A DNA stretch of 64,000 nt from Glandiceps talaboti (GCF_964340395.1 NC_135565.1:6855142-6919141), one strand, 5' to 3'; shown: positions 37,248 through 50,340, numbered from the stretch's first letter. The notes: a model not told the origin generated them from the letters alone. Program-made: numbers and translations.

Positions 37248-39412
37248 TGTATGTATGTATGGTATGTATGTATGTATGGCATGTGTAGTATAGTATAGTA
37301 AAGTATAGTATAGTATGGTATAGTATAGTATAGAATAGTATAGTATAGTATAGTATAGTATAGTATAGTAAAGTATAGTATAGTATGGTATAGTATAGTA
37401 TAGAATAGTATAGTATAGTATAGTATAGTATAGTATAGTAAAGTATAGTATAGTATGGTATAGTATAGTATAGTATAGTATAGTATAGTATAGTATGTAT
37501 ACATACATGTGTGTGTACTGACATGCCTACGTTAGTTGAAAAACTACAGTATCAATGGCAATGGGAATTTATACATATCAGCTTTACGACAATCGTAAGC
37601 AATTATTAGGGTTTGGTGTAACAGATGAGACATAGTTTCAGTTTGTGTCAGGAGATGCATATCCAATATGGCTAGGAACAGCAATCAAATGTCTTGCTTC
37701 CCTAAAGTATAACATCTGGTAACAGTCCTAGATAGTTTATGTGTTACTGATAAAAAAAATACGAATGTAATACCATACAGAGCAGACACTGTAAGAGGTG
37801 TGTATATGTGTCATTTGTACTACTGTGTCTATCTCAACATGAACTTTGTGATCAATCTTACAGATCTTTATACAGCATTTGCAAACTGAGACGGAATCTT
37901 TTGTAGTTTAGGATATTCTCTTTGGCAACCATGTTAGAATTTTGAAAATAATAATTATAATAGCAAATTAGTTTCTATTTGTTTTAGGTGGTCTGTGGAA
38001 TTATGATGACAAAGAACTTCCAGGCCAGGGTGCCGCCATGTACCGTTCATGCTGCTCTATCATCAGCAAAGAAATTCTCTCGTTTTCTGATTTTCCACAT
38101 CCAAAAGAACGCACGCCCTTCATGTCTCACAAAGTGGCAGCCCAGTATTTTACCGACTACGCAAAACATTTTGACCTTGAGAAATACATCAAGTTCAACA
38201 CAAGCGTAATACATATTGAAAGAAGTGACGATGGCGATGGTCGATATTGGAAGGTGATTCTGAAAAACGGAGATGATTCGATGAGCGAAGAATACTTTGA
38301 TTACGTCATGGTATGTATTGGGATGTTTAATAAACCGTTTACACCTGATTATCCTGGATTAGATACATTCAAAGGAATCAAGATTCATGGAAGCCAATAT
38401 CGAGACGCCACAAAATTTACAGACAAGAAAGTCGTTGTTGTGGGTAAGTATATATTTAGTTTCCATTAAGTATTTCGATTTGTTATGATGGGTGAAGAAA
38501 TGGAATTACTGCATAATTGTCATATTTTTCAGAGAGGACAGAATACGCTCTAACCTTGAGTTTTCTTTAAGGCCTTATGTGTCACATATTGAGGTATATT
38601 ATAAATGATTGAGTCAGTAATGAAAACTTTAGCACTTAAATGCTGTAATTAAGGTCGTTGCCGTAATAACGCATGTTTTGAAATATGTGAACAGGGGAGG
38701 ATCCAATTTCACAGATAGGGTCCTTTTTTTAACCACGGTGGAATCGGGAAAGGTAAATATTTTGCATCAACCCGTGCCTGATTTCCGTCACACCTTTATA
38801 ATTACTGAAGTGTCCCTAATGATTATTCAGATGGGGATGTTGGCACTGGTGATGATCGTGGTGGTGGTGGTGGTGGTGGTAGTGGTGGTAGTGGTAGTGT
38901 CGTGGCAATTTCGTCCTCTTGTCTTAAGATATATTAAATTCACTTCTCAAATTGAGGTACAAAAGAAATAGTTTGTTTTAACCCTGGTTCTTATCGGTTG
39001 AATGACGAGAGAAATATAAACATTGACATATTGTGATCAGTTGAGTGTAAAAGTGTGAAAGAAATGATTAATGAGAATATGTGGTTTTAGTATACGATAA
39101 GTTAGACTTTCACAAGTTGGTTATTATCGAGGAAGTCATTCTTTACTCTATCCAATCAAAGAGAAGATATATGATATCAGTGTTTAATATAAACATTTTC
39201 TTAAAGTAAGAGTTTGGTTAATAAAGACCAGAATTTAGAAGGAGCAAATAGTTTTGGAGTGGTAACTGGCTAACCATAAATTTGAACTATTCCATATGTG
39301 CTCGTGCGATCCGGAATGAGTGGAAGTTGATGTAGGGTGTAGCTATCTGAATATTCCCCACAACGTTTAGTGAGATATTCACAGACCGTGACATTAGTAG
39401 CAGCAGCAGCAG

Positions 39413-39469
<57 letters not shown>

Positions 39470-39511
39470 CGTCGTCGTCGTTGTTGTTGTTGTTGTTGTT
39501 GTTGCTGCTGT

Positions 39512-39546
<35 letters not shown>

Positions 39547-40127
39547 GTGATGGTGATGCTGGATGTTGGTGGTGATGAAGATGATAAAGATCATAGGATA
39601 TCTTTACAGGAGGACGTAATACTGCTGGTGATGTAGCAGGTGACATTGCAAGAGTTGGTGATGAGGTAAAATGTAATAAATAGTCGATGAATATATAATT
39701 TTTGTACAACTTGATATATATATATTGTTGATTGTTCAAGTCGCTACATACTTTACATAAAAGTTTATAAACGTGAAAAACAACATGAAATATGAGCAGT
39801 TCTTTATAAAATGCTACTGTGTAACTTATAAATGACAAGTTGAAAGTCGTTCACTGATCATTTGATTTATTGATTGTATAATTAAAATTAATTAATGCAT
39901 TCATTCATTCATTATTTTGTCAGGTCGATCTGTTTGCCAATATAATGAAAACTTGGTGGATGCATTGATTATGTGATCGATTAATCATTTAAAAATCAAT
40001 CAATTAATTGCTCGCATAACTGGTCAGGATGTCGGGCAGTTGGTTGATTGATTAATTGATACATTTGAGTAAATATTGTTTGACTACTGACAATGAATTG
40101 GTCTGTACGTCATGTTTATCAGTGTAT

Positions 40128-40202
<75 letters not shown>

Positions 40203-43200
40203 TGCTCTGCGTGGACGTATCACAATCAATTTAGATATATACCTAGCCCGTAATAGGTGTTCGCAACAACGGCCGGTACCAGACCATGGACAAATAGAAC
40301 CTATTTCAAACAGGGAAAGTAAACAAATTAATTGGATTAATAACACTTGGCTCAGCATTTTTGAAGAGTAGAAACTTAAACTACGCACCATGGTTTGATA
40401 AGAACAGTTTTATGGCCCCTTGATGTGTACATGAAATGCCAGGGAAATTGGAAATTAATTGTGAACTTAGTAAAGTGGCTATAAAACTGTTATTATCAAA
40501 TGGTGGGATATAATACAAGTCTCAATACTTCCAACATGCTAAAACAAGTGATCTTGATCCAATTCAGTGTTTCCTTTCCCTATTTGTAACAGATTCTTTT
40601 CATCCAAGGTCTAGTGTCGGCAGTTGTATTAAAGAGAATCAGTATTATTTTTACTAGGTCTATCTGAGTATGAGGCATGGTACACACTGCATATCACGGA
40701 TTCTTGCCAATGGATTGCCCTGGGACATGCAATTCCTTACAAGAAATAACTTCCAGAAATCAAAGTCTAAGTTTATGGCCACCCTTGATATCCTGTCCAA
40801 AACGAGAATCCCAGATTATAAGATGTTTGGTTTACAGGTAAGATGACAAATATAGATAGATAGACCAACACCACCAGTACCACCACCACCACTACTACTA
40901 CCAGAATAATCATACTTTTTCACTTTATTATATTATTATTTCAATACTTATGTGAAATTGAAATGACAAATAAAGCAGCTAACATGCATATTTTAAAACC
41001 TTTTCTCTCTCGCTGCCTCCGAAATAGAACACCCAAGTGATGCTTGATTCTCAATCATACCTGATTAATGGTGAGATGCAAGACCAGATAGCCCAAGGAC
41101 GAATCACACCAGTAGACAACATCCAGGAATTTAAAGGAAATGACGTCATACTTACTAATGGGAAGATCCTGAAAGACATCGATGCGGTAATTTTTGCAAC
41201 AGGATACGATTATTCCATACCAATGGTAGACCAATCTTTAATCTATGGTAATGTACAAGTTAATTCAATGTGATAAAATATCTACCTAATTTACCAAATC
41301 AGCTGTTGTTCCTAATGCTTTTATATGATGATAGAACCACAGGTATTCATTATTCTGCGATCAATTAATTGTCAATCTTTTACGAGTGATAGTATGTGGT
41401 GACAATGTTGAAGTCTACAATGGAATAAATTTGTAAAGTGGCCATGTAAATGACAAATGGGTATTCATTTTTCATTTCTTCTATTCATAAAACAACTTTA
41501 CTATGATCTTATATGTTGTAATGTAATGGACAATACATGAATTGAATTGAATTGAATTGAATTGAATTGAATTGAACTGAAACTTTCTAATAACAACCTG
41601 TTTACTACAAAAACCCACTCAAACAGGTATATAAACGTTCTGATCAGAGCTTTATCAATTGATAGGTGTGATTCAACAAGTCTAAGGACTTCTAATTACT
41701 CAAACGTTCAATCCAAAAATGATGACAATGCAACCATGTTAGACATTGTGTGAAAAGTATAGTCTATGTGAAAACATTAGTCATTAATCACATATCATTG
41801 ACACTTCTTTTCCCTTCACTCTGTCTCTCTCTGACGATGTCAATGAAAATAAGTGTAACATGTATCAGTGATAGAGTATGCATTAAGTACAGACAGACTG
41901 TTATAATGTACCATTCCCAATAGTCGTTTATTTAGTGGAGACATTGTTTCTAATAATGCCTCATTGTGTTTGTTAGTCCCCATCCGGACTTCATTGACTT
42001 GTGGATTGGGTTCCGTCTGTCCGTCCGTCCATCTGTCCATCCGTCCATCCGTCCGTCCAGCCAGTTTCTTGGAGATGCCTGGACCAATTTCTTTCAAACT
42101 TAGAACAGGGGCAACATGCTATGGCATACATATGCACGACAATTTGTTTTATGATACGATCCAATATGGCCGCCTAGCAGCCATTTTGTTTGCGAATTTT
42201 CCCTGTCCAAAGCCATAACTCAGACATGCTTGAACAGATCTCATTCAAAGTTGGTATTAGCACAGTGTTCTATGACATACATGTGCATATCCATTTTCGT
42301 CGTGATACAATCCAATATGGCTGCCTGGCAGCCATTTTGTTGGCACAGTTTTCATGTCCAAAGCCATAACTGAAACATGCTTGAACAGAGGAGTGATATC
42401 AAAAACAAACATATGAGGCCAAACAACATTAATCAGGTTTGAAAATGACAACATAAACTGCCAGTTCCTTAAAAGCCAACAATGTCATTTTCAATGACTT
42501 GTGTCTGGGATAACACCAACTGTTTCCGGTCACATTGAACGTGTCGTCACTGGTCACCGTGCCTGAAATGTTTGCGAAACATTGTCATCTTGTAATACAC
42601 ACTTATGCAATTACTATAGACTCTTGTATCACAGCATTTGCAAAAGGAGAGAAAAAGACTGTTGGTTCATTTATATAGATGATACGTACAACATATCCTT
42701 CACACAACTTTGATTTTTGTTGCTCTTCTTCCAATGACACTAATTTAGCTTGCCTTTTCACACTGCTTTGCTTAAGACCTTATAGCGTCAACATTTTGTC
42801 GATTTTAGCGTAAAAGTAGAGGTTTTTAAGTCTATATGTATGTAGATATTTAACAACGAGAGCATATTTTTCTTTATTCCCAACAGATGAGTCCAAGAAT
42901 GTCAAACTGTACAAGTACGTATTTCCGGTAGGATCACAACACCCTGAAAGAATTGCAATGGTGGGAATGCTTGAATTGTTCGGACCTGTATGGCCAATGG
43001 CTGAATTACAAGCTAGATGGGTAACGAAAGTATTCACCGGGAAAGTAAAATTACCTGACAAGAAGTGTATGCTGCAAGATATTGAAAAGAATCCAAAGTA
43101 TGTCGGTACAAAATTTCAATACGTGAGTATACATTTACACTAAAACCAGAAACAAACCAAATATTCCCGACTAGTTCGATAAACAATAGTCTTTGTGAAA

Positions 43201-44139
43201 AGTTAAATGTATAAACGAAAAAGACCAAGTTTCATTTTGTTTCACCCTCAAGGTAAATGTCATCGTCAACAATGTCAAAGGTCAAGTTCAGTATTTATTG
43301 AATGCATTCAGTAAACATAACAAGCTATGATTCAGAAGTGAAATGTTGCATTAGTATGATAAACCTGCCTTTCTTTGTTTTGGAGAACATCATAATGAGT
43401 GACGTAACTGGTAGAGTACACTTACCTTCAGTTAATAAAATAAACAACTTGAAATTACAGATGGTGTTATTGAGTATACAGAATAACTACAAAATTCACC
43501 TTACCGTACGAGAAAAGACAATGTAGAGAGAACTCTAGTAGATAAAAGAACTAAAGGGATTTGGTGATTATTAAACAAAAAAGTTATTTGAAAATAGAAA
43601 TTCCACATTCCCTGATAAAGAAACTCATATGGACGCGTTTGGTGTCCATACTACGAAACCATTTCAAAGTGAAACAAGTTAGTTACTTTTCAGACCACTA
43701 GAATTCTTCGAGTTGTCTGAGGTTACTTGCAATATAAAAGTGACAACGTACAGTTGTGAAGATGGACTTTGTAGACAATTTCTGAAATTCACCAATCTGT
43801 ATTGTTCGCTTGTTCGTGATGAGGTGAAAACTCTTATATTAGCTAAAACAGTATTTGTATTTGAAAAACTCCATCTGATAATGATTTGATCTGTTAAAGG
43901 TGCCACCTATACCATACATGGATGATATCGCAGAATTCATTGGTGCAAAACCAAACTTCTGGAAATTATTGTTCTCTGACCCAAGACTGGCATATTCATT
44001 TGAGTATGGTCCAATAGTTCCTTATTGGTATCGGTTGCAAGGACCCAATGCATGGGCTGGTGCAAGAGATGCAATCCTTAATGCCTGGGAGAACACAAAG
44101 TATTCGACAAGACGTTATCGATCAAAGGAGGAAAACTAA
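36836..44139 (+). CDS. Flavin-containing monooxygenase, copy C, seven exons
   Basis: Exons are 36836-36965, 37988-38443, 39610-39665, 40658-40837, 41028-41247, 42887-43122 and 43900-44139. The protein is 505 aa, one codon shorter than A and B in exon 2. It is the most diverged copy. The FAD motif is GAGVCG, the fingerprint is [11 protein letters not shown] and the later motif is the more usual FATGYD. The NADPH motif reads GGRNTAGDV, with a charged Arg where most FMOs have Gly. The residue aligned with the active-site Asn is Ile (CCSIISKEI). Exon 5 starts with a divergent stretch ([15 protein letters not shown] against GIFETHS in A and B). The reading frame is intact throughout, so it may be functional with altered chemistry, or recently relaxed. 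Confidence 0.93.
37219..37498. repeat. (ATGT)n then (TATAG)n with a 70-bp higher-order repeat, FMO C intron 1
   Basis: After ATGT units (37219-37278) comes a TATAG pentamer array. Variant pentamers (AAGTA, TGGTA, GAATA) recur at 37301, 37371 and 37441. The array is therefore built of exact 70-bp blocks of fourteen pentamers. Copy B has only the plain short pentamer array here. Confidence 0.9.
39405..39560. repeat. (TTG)n/(GAT)n triplet repeats before FMO C exon 3
   Basis: GCA, TTG, TCG, TTG and GAT triplet runs occupy the end of intron 2, where copy A has GGT repeats. Confidence 0.97.
40123..40203. repeat. (TTTA)n microsatellite, FMO C intron 3
   Basis: About 80 bp of uninterrupted TTTA units. 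Confidence 0.97.
40394..40500. mobile_element. Small foldback element, FMO C intron 3
   Basis: This is the ortholog of the copy B element at 28224-28331. The TTTGATAAGAACAGTTTTAT and ATAAAACTGTTATTATCAAA arms are still complementary. Confidence 0.65.
41436..41512. mobile_element. Truncated palindromic foldback element, FMO C intron 5
   Basis: The left end is intact here (TAAAGTGGCCAT, then ATTCATAAAACAACTTTACT) and matches the ends of the 62594 element. The rest is lost. A (GAATT)n array follows at 41541-41575. Confidence 0.6.
41978..42420. mobile_element. Dispersed repeat with two internal direct repeats, FMO C intron 5
   Basis: A (GTCC)n/(CATC)n tract is followed by two copies of a module of about 170 bp containing ATCCAATATGG, GCAGCCATTTTGTT, CCAAAGCCATAACT and ACATGCTTGAACAG. 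It is absent from intron 5 of A and B. No coding capacity is visible. Confidence 0.6.
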
Positions 44140-44193
44140 GATGTATGTATGTATGTATGTATGTATGTATGTATGTATGTATGTATGTATGTA

Positions 44194-44229
<36 letters not shown>

Positions 44230-44230
44230 C

Positions 44231-44278
<48 letters not shown>

Positions 44279-44381
44279 ATGTATGTATGTATGTATGTAT
44301 GCATGCATGCATGCATGCATGCATGTCTGTATGTATGTATGTATGTATGTATGTATGTATGTATGTATGTATGTGTGTGTG

Positions 44382-44413
<32 letters not shown>

Positions 44414-44427
44414 TGTATGTATGTATG
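44140..44427. repeat. (ATGT)n/(GT)n/(GCAT)n array directly after the FMO C stop codon
   Basis: This is the same position as in A and B but expanded to about 285 bp, with internal GT and GCAT blocks. It produces many spurious open frames. Confidence 0.97.
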
Positions 44428-45876
44428 ATCAAATTTGTACGTTTTTTGTAAGTGATACTACACTAACTATATATGTATTGTGAATATATTCTTATTATTA
44501 TAGTATGTTACACAAACTATTTTCAAACTCTCCCTTTCTTCTAGAAACCGGCATACTGTAGACACACCTCTCAAGAAGGATGAGAACTGATGCTCCAAAT
44601 TCTATACTACTGCAATTAGAGTTAATTAGGCCAGATAGATTTACGTATGAGATAAACCTATGTATTGAACTTAGAGATTTTGTTACAGTTTTCAAATTGT
44701 ATATTTGACAAACCTGTCATGTATTTTTAACATGCAAGTTAATTTTAAATCAACACCTAGATGAATAATTGAGCCCTTCATAATAAATTGAATAGAAGCC
44801 AAGGTATTTACATCGACTCTTCAAAATCAAGTAGTTAAATATTATAACAGCGGCTCTTTAAACTTAATTACTTAATATCTAGTTAATTGTACAAGTTTAA
44901 TTATCATTCAGGTGGTAAAGCTTCTATTTCACAATGCATTGAGATAGCCACTTGTACATCACATGTACGTTTGGTGTTTACTGTGTTCGGGGTTTTCTTT
45001 CTATGGTATCGATTCACATTTGTTCATAAGTTGCTTTGTCTACAGATGTAGTAAACTAGGTGTGTTCCGAAATACAGACAATAGTATCATATAATTAGTC
45101 AATAATATAAGAACAAATATACATACACATAACATCTGCCATTATCTTGACCACAGTGTATGACCTAAAACATACAGCTTGACCACATAAAACGATTGAT
45201 ATGACTGGACAACTACTCTGGAAATCATTGTATCGTGTACTAAGGTAGACACAAAATAAAACTATTGTTTTTTGGTGTGGTACACAAATGGGTAATATTG
45301 TGCCTTTGTTGTGTTAATCTTCTCAACCTGTGATATAGATAGTTCTAGTCTTAACATTGAATTCTTCAGAAATGTACTCTGCACGAGCACAGAAGTCCCC
45401 CAAAATGTCACACTGTTGTGAGTACAATTAACAACTGTACATCCAATACCTACAAGTCACAATAATATTCAATGTGTTAGTTTGTAAACTGAGAATTCGG
45501 TTTCCAGAGTAGTAATAATTCATTGATGTAACCTTATGGTAAGAGTGGCACTCATATTGCTATTTGTTGAGAGTTGGATTAATATGAATTTTGTAATCTT
45601 TTAATCTCCTACTATGTAGGATAACATACTTTAACAGATAAGTCATTTAGAAGTCAATATTGAAAACGTGTTTACTGTTTTATGGTTGTTTGGCATTTTT
45701 ATTTGCTTTGTCTTTGTATGAGTTGATCCACTGTGCTTAGAATAAACCAGCGAGTACAAATAAAACTGACGTCTATGCGAATTTTATTAGCTTATACAAG
45801 CATCTACAATAGATAAATAAATAAATAAATAAATACACAACGACTGTAAATGTCCGATCAGATGTATTATTATTAT

Positions 45877-45919
<43 letters not shown>

Positions 45920-46950
45920 GCCATACAAATCCGACTAAAATCACTACGTTTTGTTAAGTGGTTCGACACATATCTGAACAATAATATTACAATACTTTTT
46001 ATTGCATTCTGCTCCTATATTTCAGAAGATCGTCGCCAAAAATATGCAGAGTAACTTTCCTGAACATATCTTTCAGATCAGATTTGGCAAAAACAAACAA
46101 ATAGTGTTTCCGATAATCCGACTGACTCTAGTTTGCCGCCAACTCTAAACATTTTTAAACATACAAACCAAAAATTCAACAAATATTTGTATTTTTGACC
46201 TTCATGCATGTCTGTTTACTTTCCCCAGTGATGCCTGTACATATTTCGTGATCGAACGATCATAGAAAGATTCTGACCGACATTTCGTTTTTTTTCGGTT
46301 GAAACAATATTTAAAATAAAAAACAAAAACCCACCTACCTTATTTTCTGTGGTCATGTTATCTGACACACACAATTATTTTGTATTTGCCTTGGAAAGAA
46401 TCAAGTTGTATCTAAACAAATTATATCATATGGCTTGATGAATTTTTCGTAGAGCTAAAAGTTTAAAGTGATATATTGAAAGTGGATATTATATTGTGAG
46501 AGTACAATATGAAGCGCCCGATCTTTACTATAACAAAATATATTATCCACACAACAATGAAAACCACTGAACGTGAAATAAAACGTTGCTTGCATCAACA
46601 AAAAGCTTACATTGGCTCTTTAATCCTCTGGCGCAACATGCATTTAAAATTATATATTATCTGGCACGACCAAAATTCTATCACCATTGCTACATTTTAT
46701 CGTCTGGTCACACATAAATGCCTGTGTATAGGATGTACCTATCTCTCCTGTTTAAATGTTTTAGCTTTACACTTTCACAGTTATAACTTGGCTGATAAGT
46801 CAGTGCATGTTCCACTGAATTGGTAGTAGCTCCATACAATTCATAGACACGGTGTTGAGAAAGAGAGAGACTAGAGGAGACTGTCCTATCTACAACATAA
46901 ACAATGAATAATTTTACCAAGTCTACCATGTGTCTTTTTTTATTATTATT

Positions 46951-46995
<45 letters not shown>

Positions 46996-47029
46996 TGTAT
47001 GCTGCTACTGTTTACATCATTAACAAAAT

Positions 47030-47112
47030 AAAGAGTCTACACATTGTAAGACTAGTGTGTTCGTGTGTTATCCTGTTGGTGTCTATCTCAACATGAAACC
47101 TTGTGACCAGGC
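47030..47112 (+). pseudogene. Relic of FMO intron 1, evidence for a fourth copy
   Basis: GTGTCTATCTCAACATGAA and the following CCTTGTGA, preceded by a GAGTCTACACATTGTAAGA-like block, match the 3' part of intron 1 of A (15829 on), B (25100 on) and C (37782 on) in the same order. No FMO exon follows. Confidence 0.55.
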
Positions 47113-48449
47113 TCACTGATTTTGATAGTTCATTTAATACCTTTGGCTCGCTTCTGAGAAAAGAACTGTTAGATCAAATTATGTAATTTAGATTTGCGCC
47201 ATCCATTCGCAGCTCTTCAGTACATCGAAATGTTTGGGTCCGCCAAAGCGTTTACTCTTTTTTGGGGGATCAGCATAAGATGGGTTAATTAAGTCAAGAG
47301 GTAATAAAATCATCCATCAACTATAAGTCATCTATAATCACCTATAATTCTATAAGACCAATATGCATTGTACTCCACGCTCAACCCACCGCACTGTCCC
47401 ACTTCTTGCCAGACAAATCTACGGTAAATCAAGATCTTATGCGAGTCTGGTTGGATACTAACAATATACGTTGATCAGCCAATGACGGCGGTGTGAGCTA
47501 TTGCCGGTAAAAACATGCACAAGAATGAGTGTTGAATTTTGTCGCTACATAATTCATAACTCAGGTAGGTAAGTGAGATTTAAAACAAGACACGGCAGGA
47601 TAAACTAAGCGTACTGTATTATCAGCGAAATTGATAAAATAAACAGAAAGAAAAATACACCATGGCATATGGAATTGTGATGACGAATCATTTGTACAAA
47701 CAAATCTTTGGTATCAAATCTATTACTATTCCGCCGATGTTAACTTCGAAGTAATTATTTTAAGATAACATTTTACGATGAATTCACCTTTTAGACAATG
47801 AACCATTTACATTGTATTCCAAGTTTAGCATGTGGCAGTGTTCTACCATATATGGTAATTGTGGATTGTATCATTGCATCATCAGATAATGAAATTGTCA
47901 CTTATTTGAAGGTAATGTTTTATTCAATAAAAGTTACACTGAAATGTACTGGAGACTGGAATTAAATTGAGGCAGAACAAGAACTCTAATTCGATCTTGC
48001 AATTAAGGCTGGGGAACCATTAAACGTGTCACTTATACCTTTCAAGTTCTTATATCTGACCACCACCACCACCACTAGTATTATCAATCAAATTAACAAG
48101 ACGGGCATTGGGTATGTCTTCATAGACTAGATACCTGTAAATTACATGTGACCCAGATCGTTATTTGGATATCTGCTCTGGTGGTCAATGTTCGACGATG
48201 ACGATGACAACAACAACATCAACAGCAACAACAACGAGAACAACAACTTGTACTTGTGTGTTTTGTACAACGGAATGTATCCCCGGGAATGTATCCTTCA
48301 AGTAGGCTACCTATTCAGATGATCAGAGTAAGTATGTACTGCATGGTTGTATTCATCTAATATATATTAAGTACTTTGTGTAAACTTTAGCTGTTGATTT
48401 GCATATCAATGAATGATACAAGGGCACTGTGTCATCGTATCATTCCACC

Positions 48450-48531
48450 ATAGTAGAGTAGGGCAGCGTCGACGTAAGTTGTGAAATCGCCACACGAAGT
48501 TTTCTGTAAAGGATTCAACGCCAATGCTAAG
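48450..48531 (+). other. Possible non-coding first exon of the OATP gene
   Basis: The coding exon at 51474 is preceded by an acceptor (cag at 51454-51456), so an upstream leader exon must exist. AATGCTAAG followed by GTGAGT at 48532 is a good donor in a GC-richer stretch. It is a candidate only, with no direct evidence. Confidence 0.2.
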
Positions 48532-49879
48532 GTGAGTAAACTTTCCCTTAATTGAAATAGCGAGTGTCTTTATGCACAAGTTGTTCTATGAATGATAAAA
48601 ACTCAAAATTATCGGCTTCTGTGTTGTGGACATTCAAATACGATTCATAATCCACGATTCGTCGATCGTCTGTTTACACATAGGGGAGAGAGGCAGTGAA
48701 TGAATGAACGAATTCGAATAGATCAATGGAAACACGAGACTGTAGTGTGATTACCCAAGACATATAAAGTACCCACATAGCATTTTCTCATATTACGTGT
48801 GTGCTGTTACTCAGAGTTAAATCCTTTGAACTCTTGGGGCCCTGGTGTTTAGGAGAGAAACACTCAGGAATAAATGGGAGTCGACAAGGGGGGGGGGGTA
48901 TATGAGGTCGGCAACGTACGACGATATCTTCCGAACTGCAAGAAGTCAATTAGAGAAAACTTACTGACCGACACTTGAAATCACGTCGATGTTTAATCAA
49001 CTTGTCCGTGCTTCAGTTTGGTGGCCAAGTGGTCTCGAACGATTGTCAATGTTGTTAACCATTCACCCGTCACGTACTGTATATATACATATGAAAGAAT
49101 GCGTGAACGCTCAGACTGTTACCACTCCACTTGATGCATTCATAGCAATTGACGTCAATATCTATTGAATTTTAACAATGGTCCCACATTTCAGATCTAT
49201 CACCTGTGCAACGTACACTCTCCTGTGCAGTGAAATGACATTGGACATGTTGAATCGACACATCTATCATGTTTCAGATATATGGACTGAATCTTTACTG
49301 TGCCATTATAGGGAGACTTTGCACTACAATGACCATCACCGTTTCCACTTCCGTCCCATGAAATATTTTGCATCGAACTTAAAACGCACATCTTGTTGTT
49401 TGTCTGCCAAATTATATGTATTAATTGTCAGCGAAAAACTATATATCAGAAAACGTTTGCTCTATTAAGAAGTAATTTATTCCATCTGCTGTTAACGTTT
49501 AAGCTTGGTCTTAGCAAAGAGCAAACGCAATTTTTAATGCTATTGTTCTCAGTTCTCTACCACACTCAAGCACTTTCATTTTTTTAATTGGCTGTATACC
49601 TACAGTTTAACATTGGTGATTTCTGTCTGTACGAGTGTCTTGTCTTGTATTACATTTGATATTTTACCTGGTGGCAAGACGAATTTCCACGTTTTATGGA
49701 CAGTTGAGTTTATCTAATCTAATCTAAGCTAATCTGATATAATATAATCAGAATCAAACGTAAGAAGAATATATATATAATTCAACTTATATATTTAGGA
49801 ACAATAATGACAGCCCTTTCCCAATTTTAGACAATGTGAATGCTATAGGCATTTATAGGCAAGGCAACTCTATTTGGGT

Positions 49880-50340
49880 AATTTGAAGGGGCGGATATTG
49901 AAAATAATGTTTTAGGCTAATTCTTAAGAAGGCGTGTGTCAAATGCAATACAATTTGCTCCATACATTAACCATAACAAAGTACACAGCTTCTGGAAAGC
50001 TTTTGTCATGTAGCTTTTAGTTTGAATGACTCATTTGCATAATTAATGATTTTCAGTAATTAGCCTAAATCCTCAAAATGCATATTTCAAGTTCAATATA
50101 ATTTGGTACATACTTTTTCAAACTTAAGTAACTGTGCATGTTCTGAAAGGCTTGTTGATACAACTTTTAGATTTGCATTACTAATGATTTTCAGTAATAA
50201 GGCTATATCTTAAAAATGCACACTTCACATGGAATAATTCGTACAAGCAAACGTAATTGCACGTGTTCTGAAAGGCTTGGTGATGGTTCTTTTAGTGGTT
50301 TTGAACACGTCCTTTGTTCATTCATATGTGCATTGATGTA
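49880..50340. repeat. Dispersed AT-rich repeat related to the element at 6815
   Basis: Blocks such as TTTGCATAATTAATGATTTT, AGTAATTAGCC, AAGTTCAATATAATTTGGTA and CATTAACCATAACAAAGTAC repeat within it. They match internal modules of the 6815-7519 element. No terminal inverted repeats were found here. Confidence 0.6.

Noticed and set aside
46509-46826. 105-codon plus-strand open frame
   Set aside because: It has no recognisable motif and no good coding or splice signals, and lies among FMO spacer debris. I could not support it as a gene.
49178-49468. 96-codon plus-strand open frame
   Set aside because: It shows no family features and no conserved partner in the window. It is likely chance.
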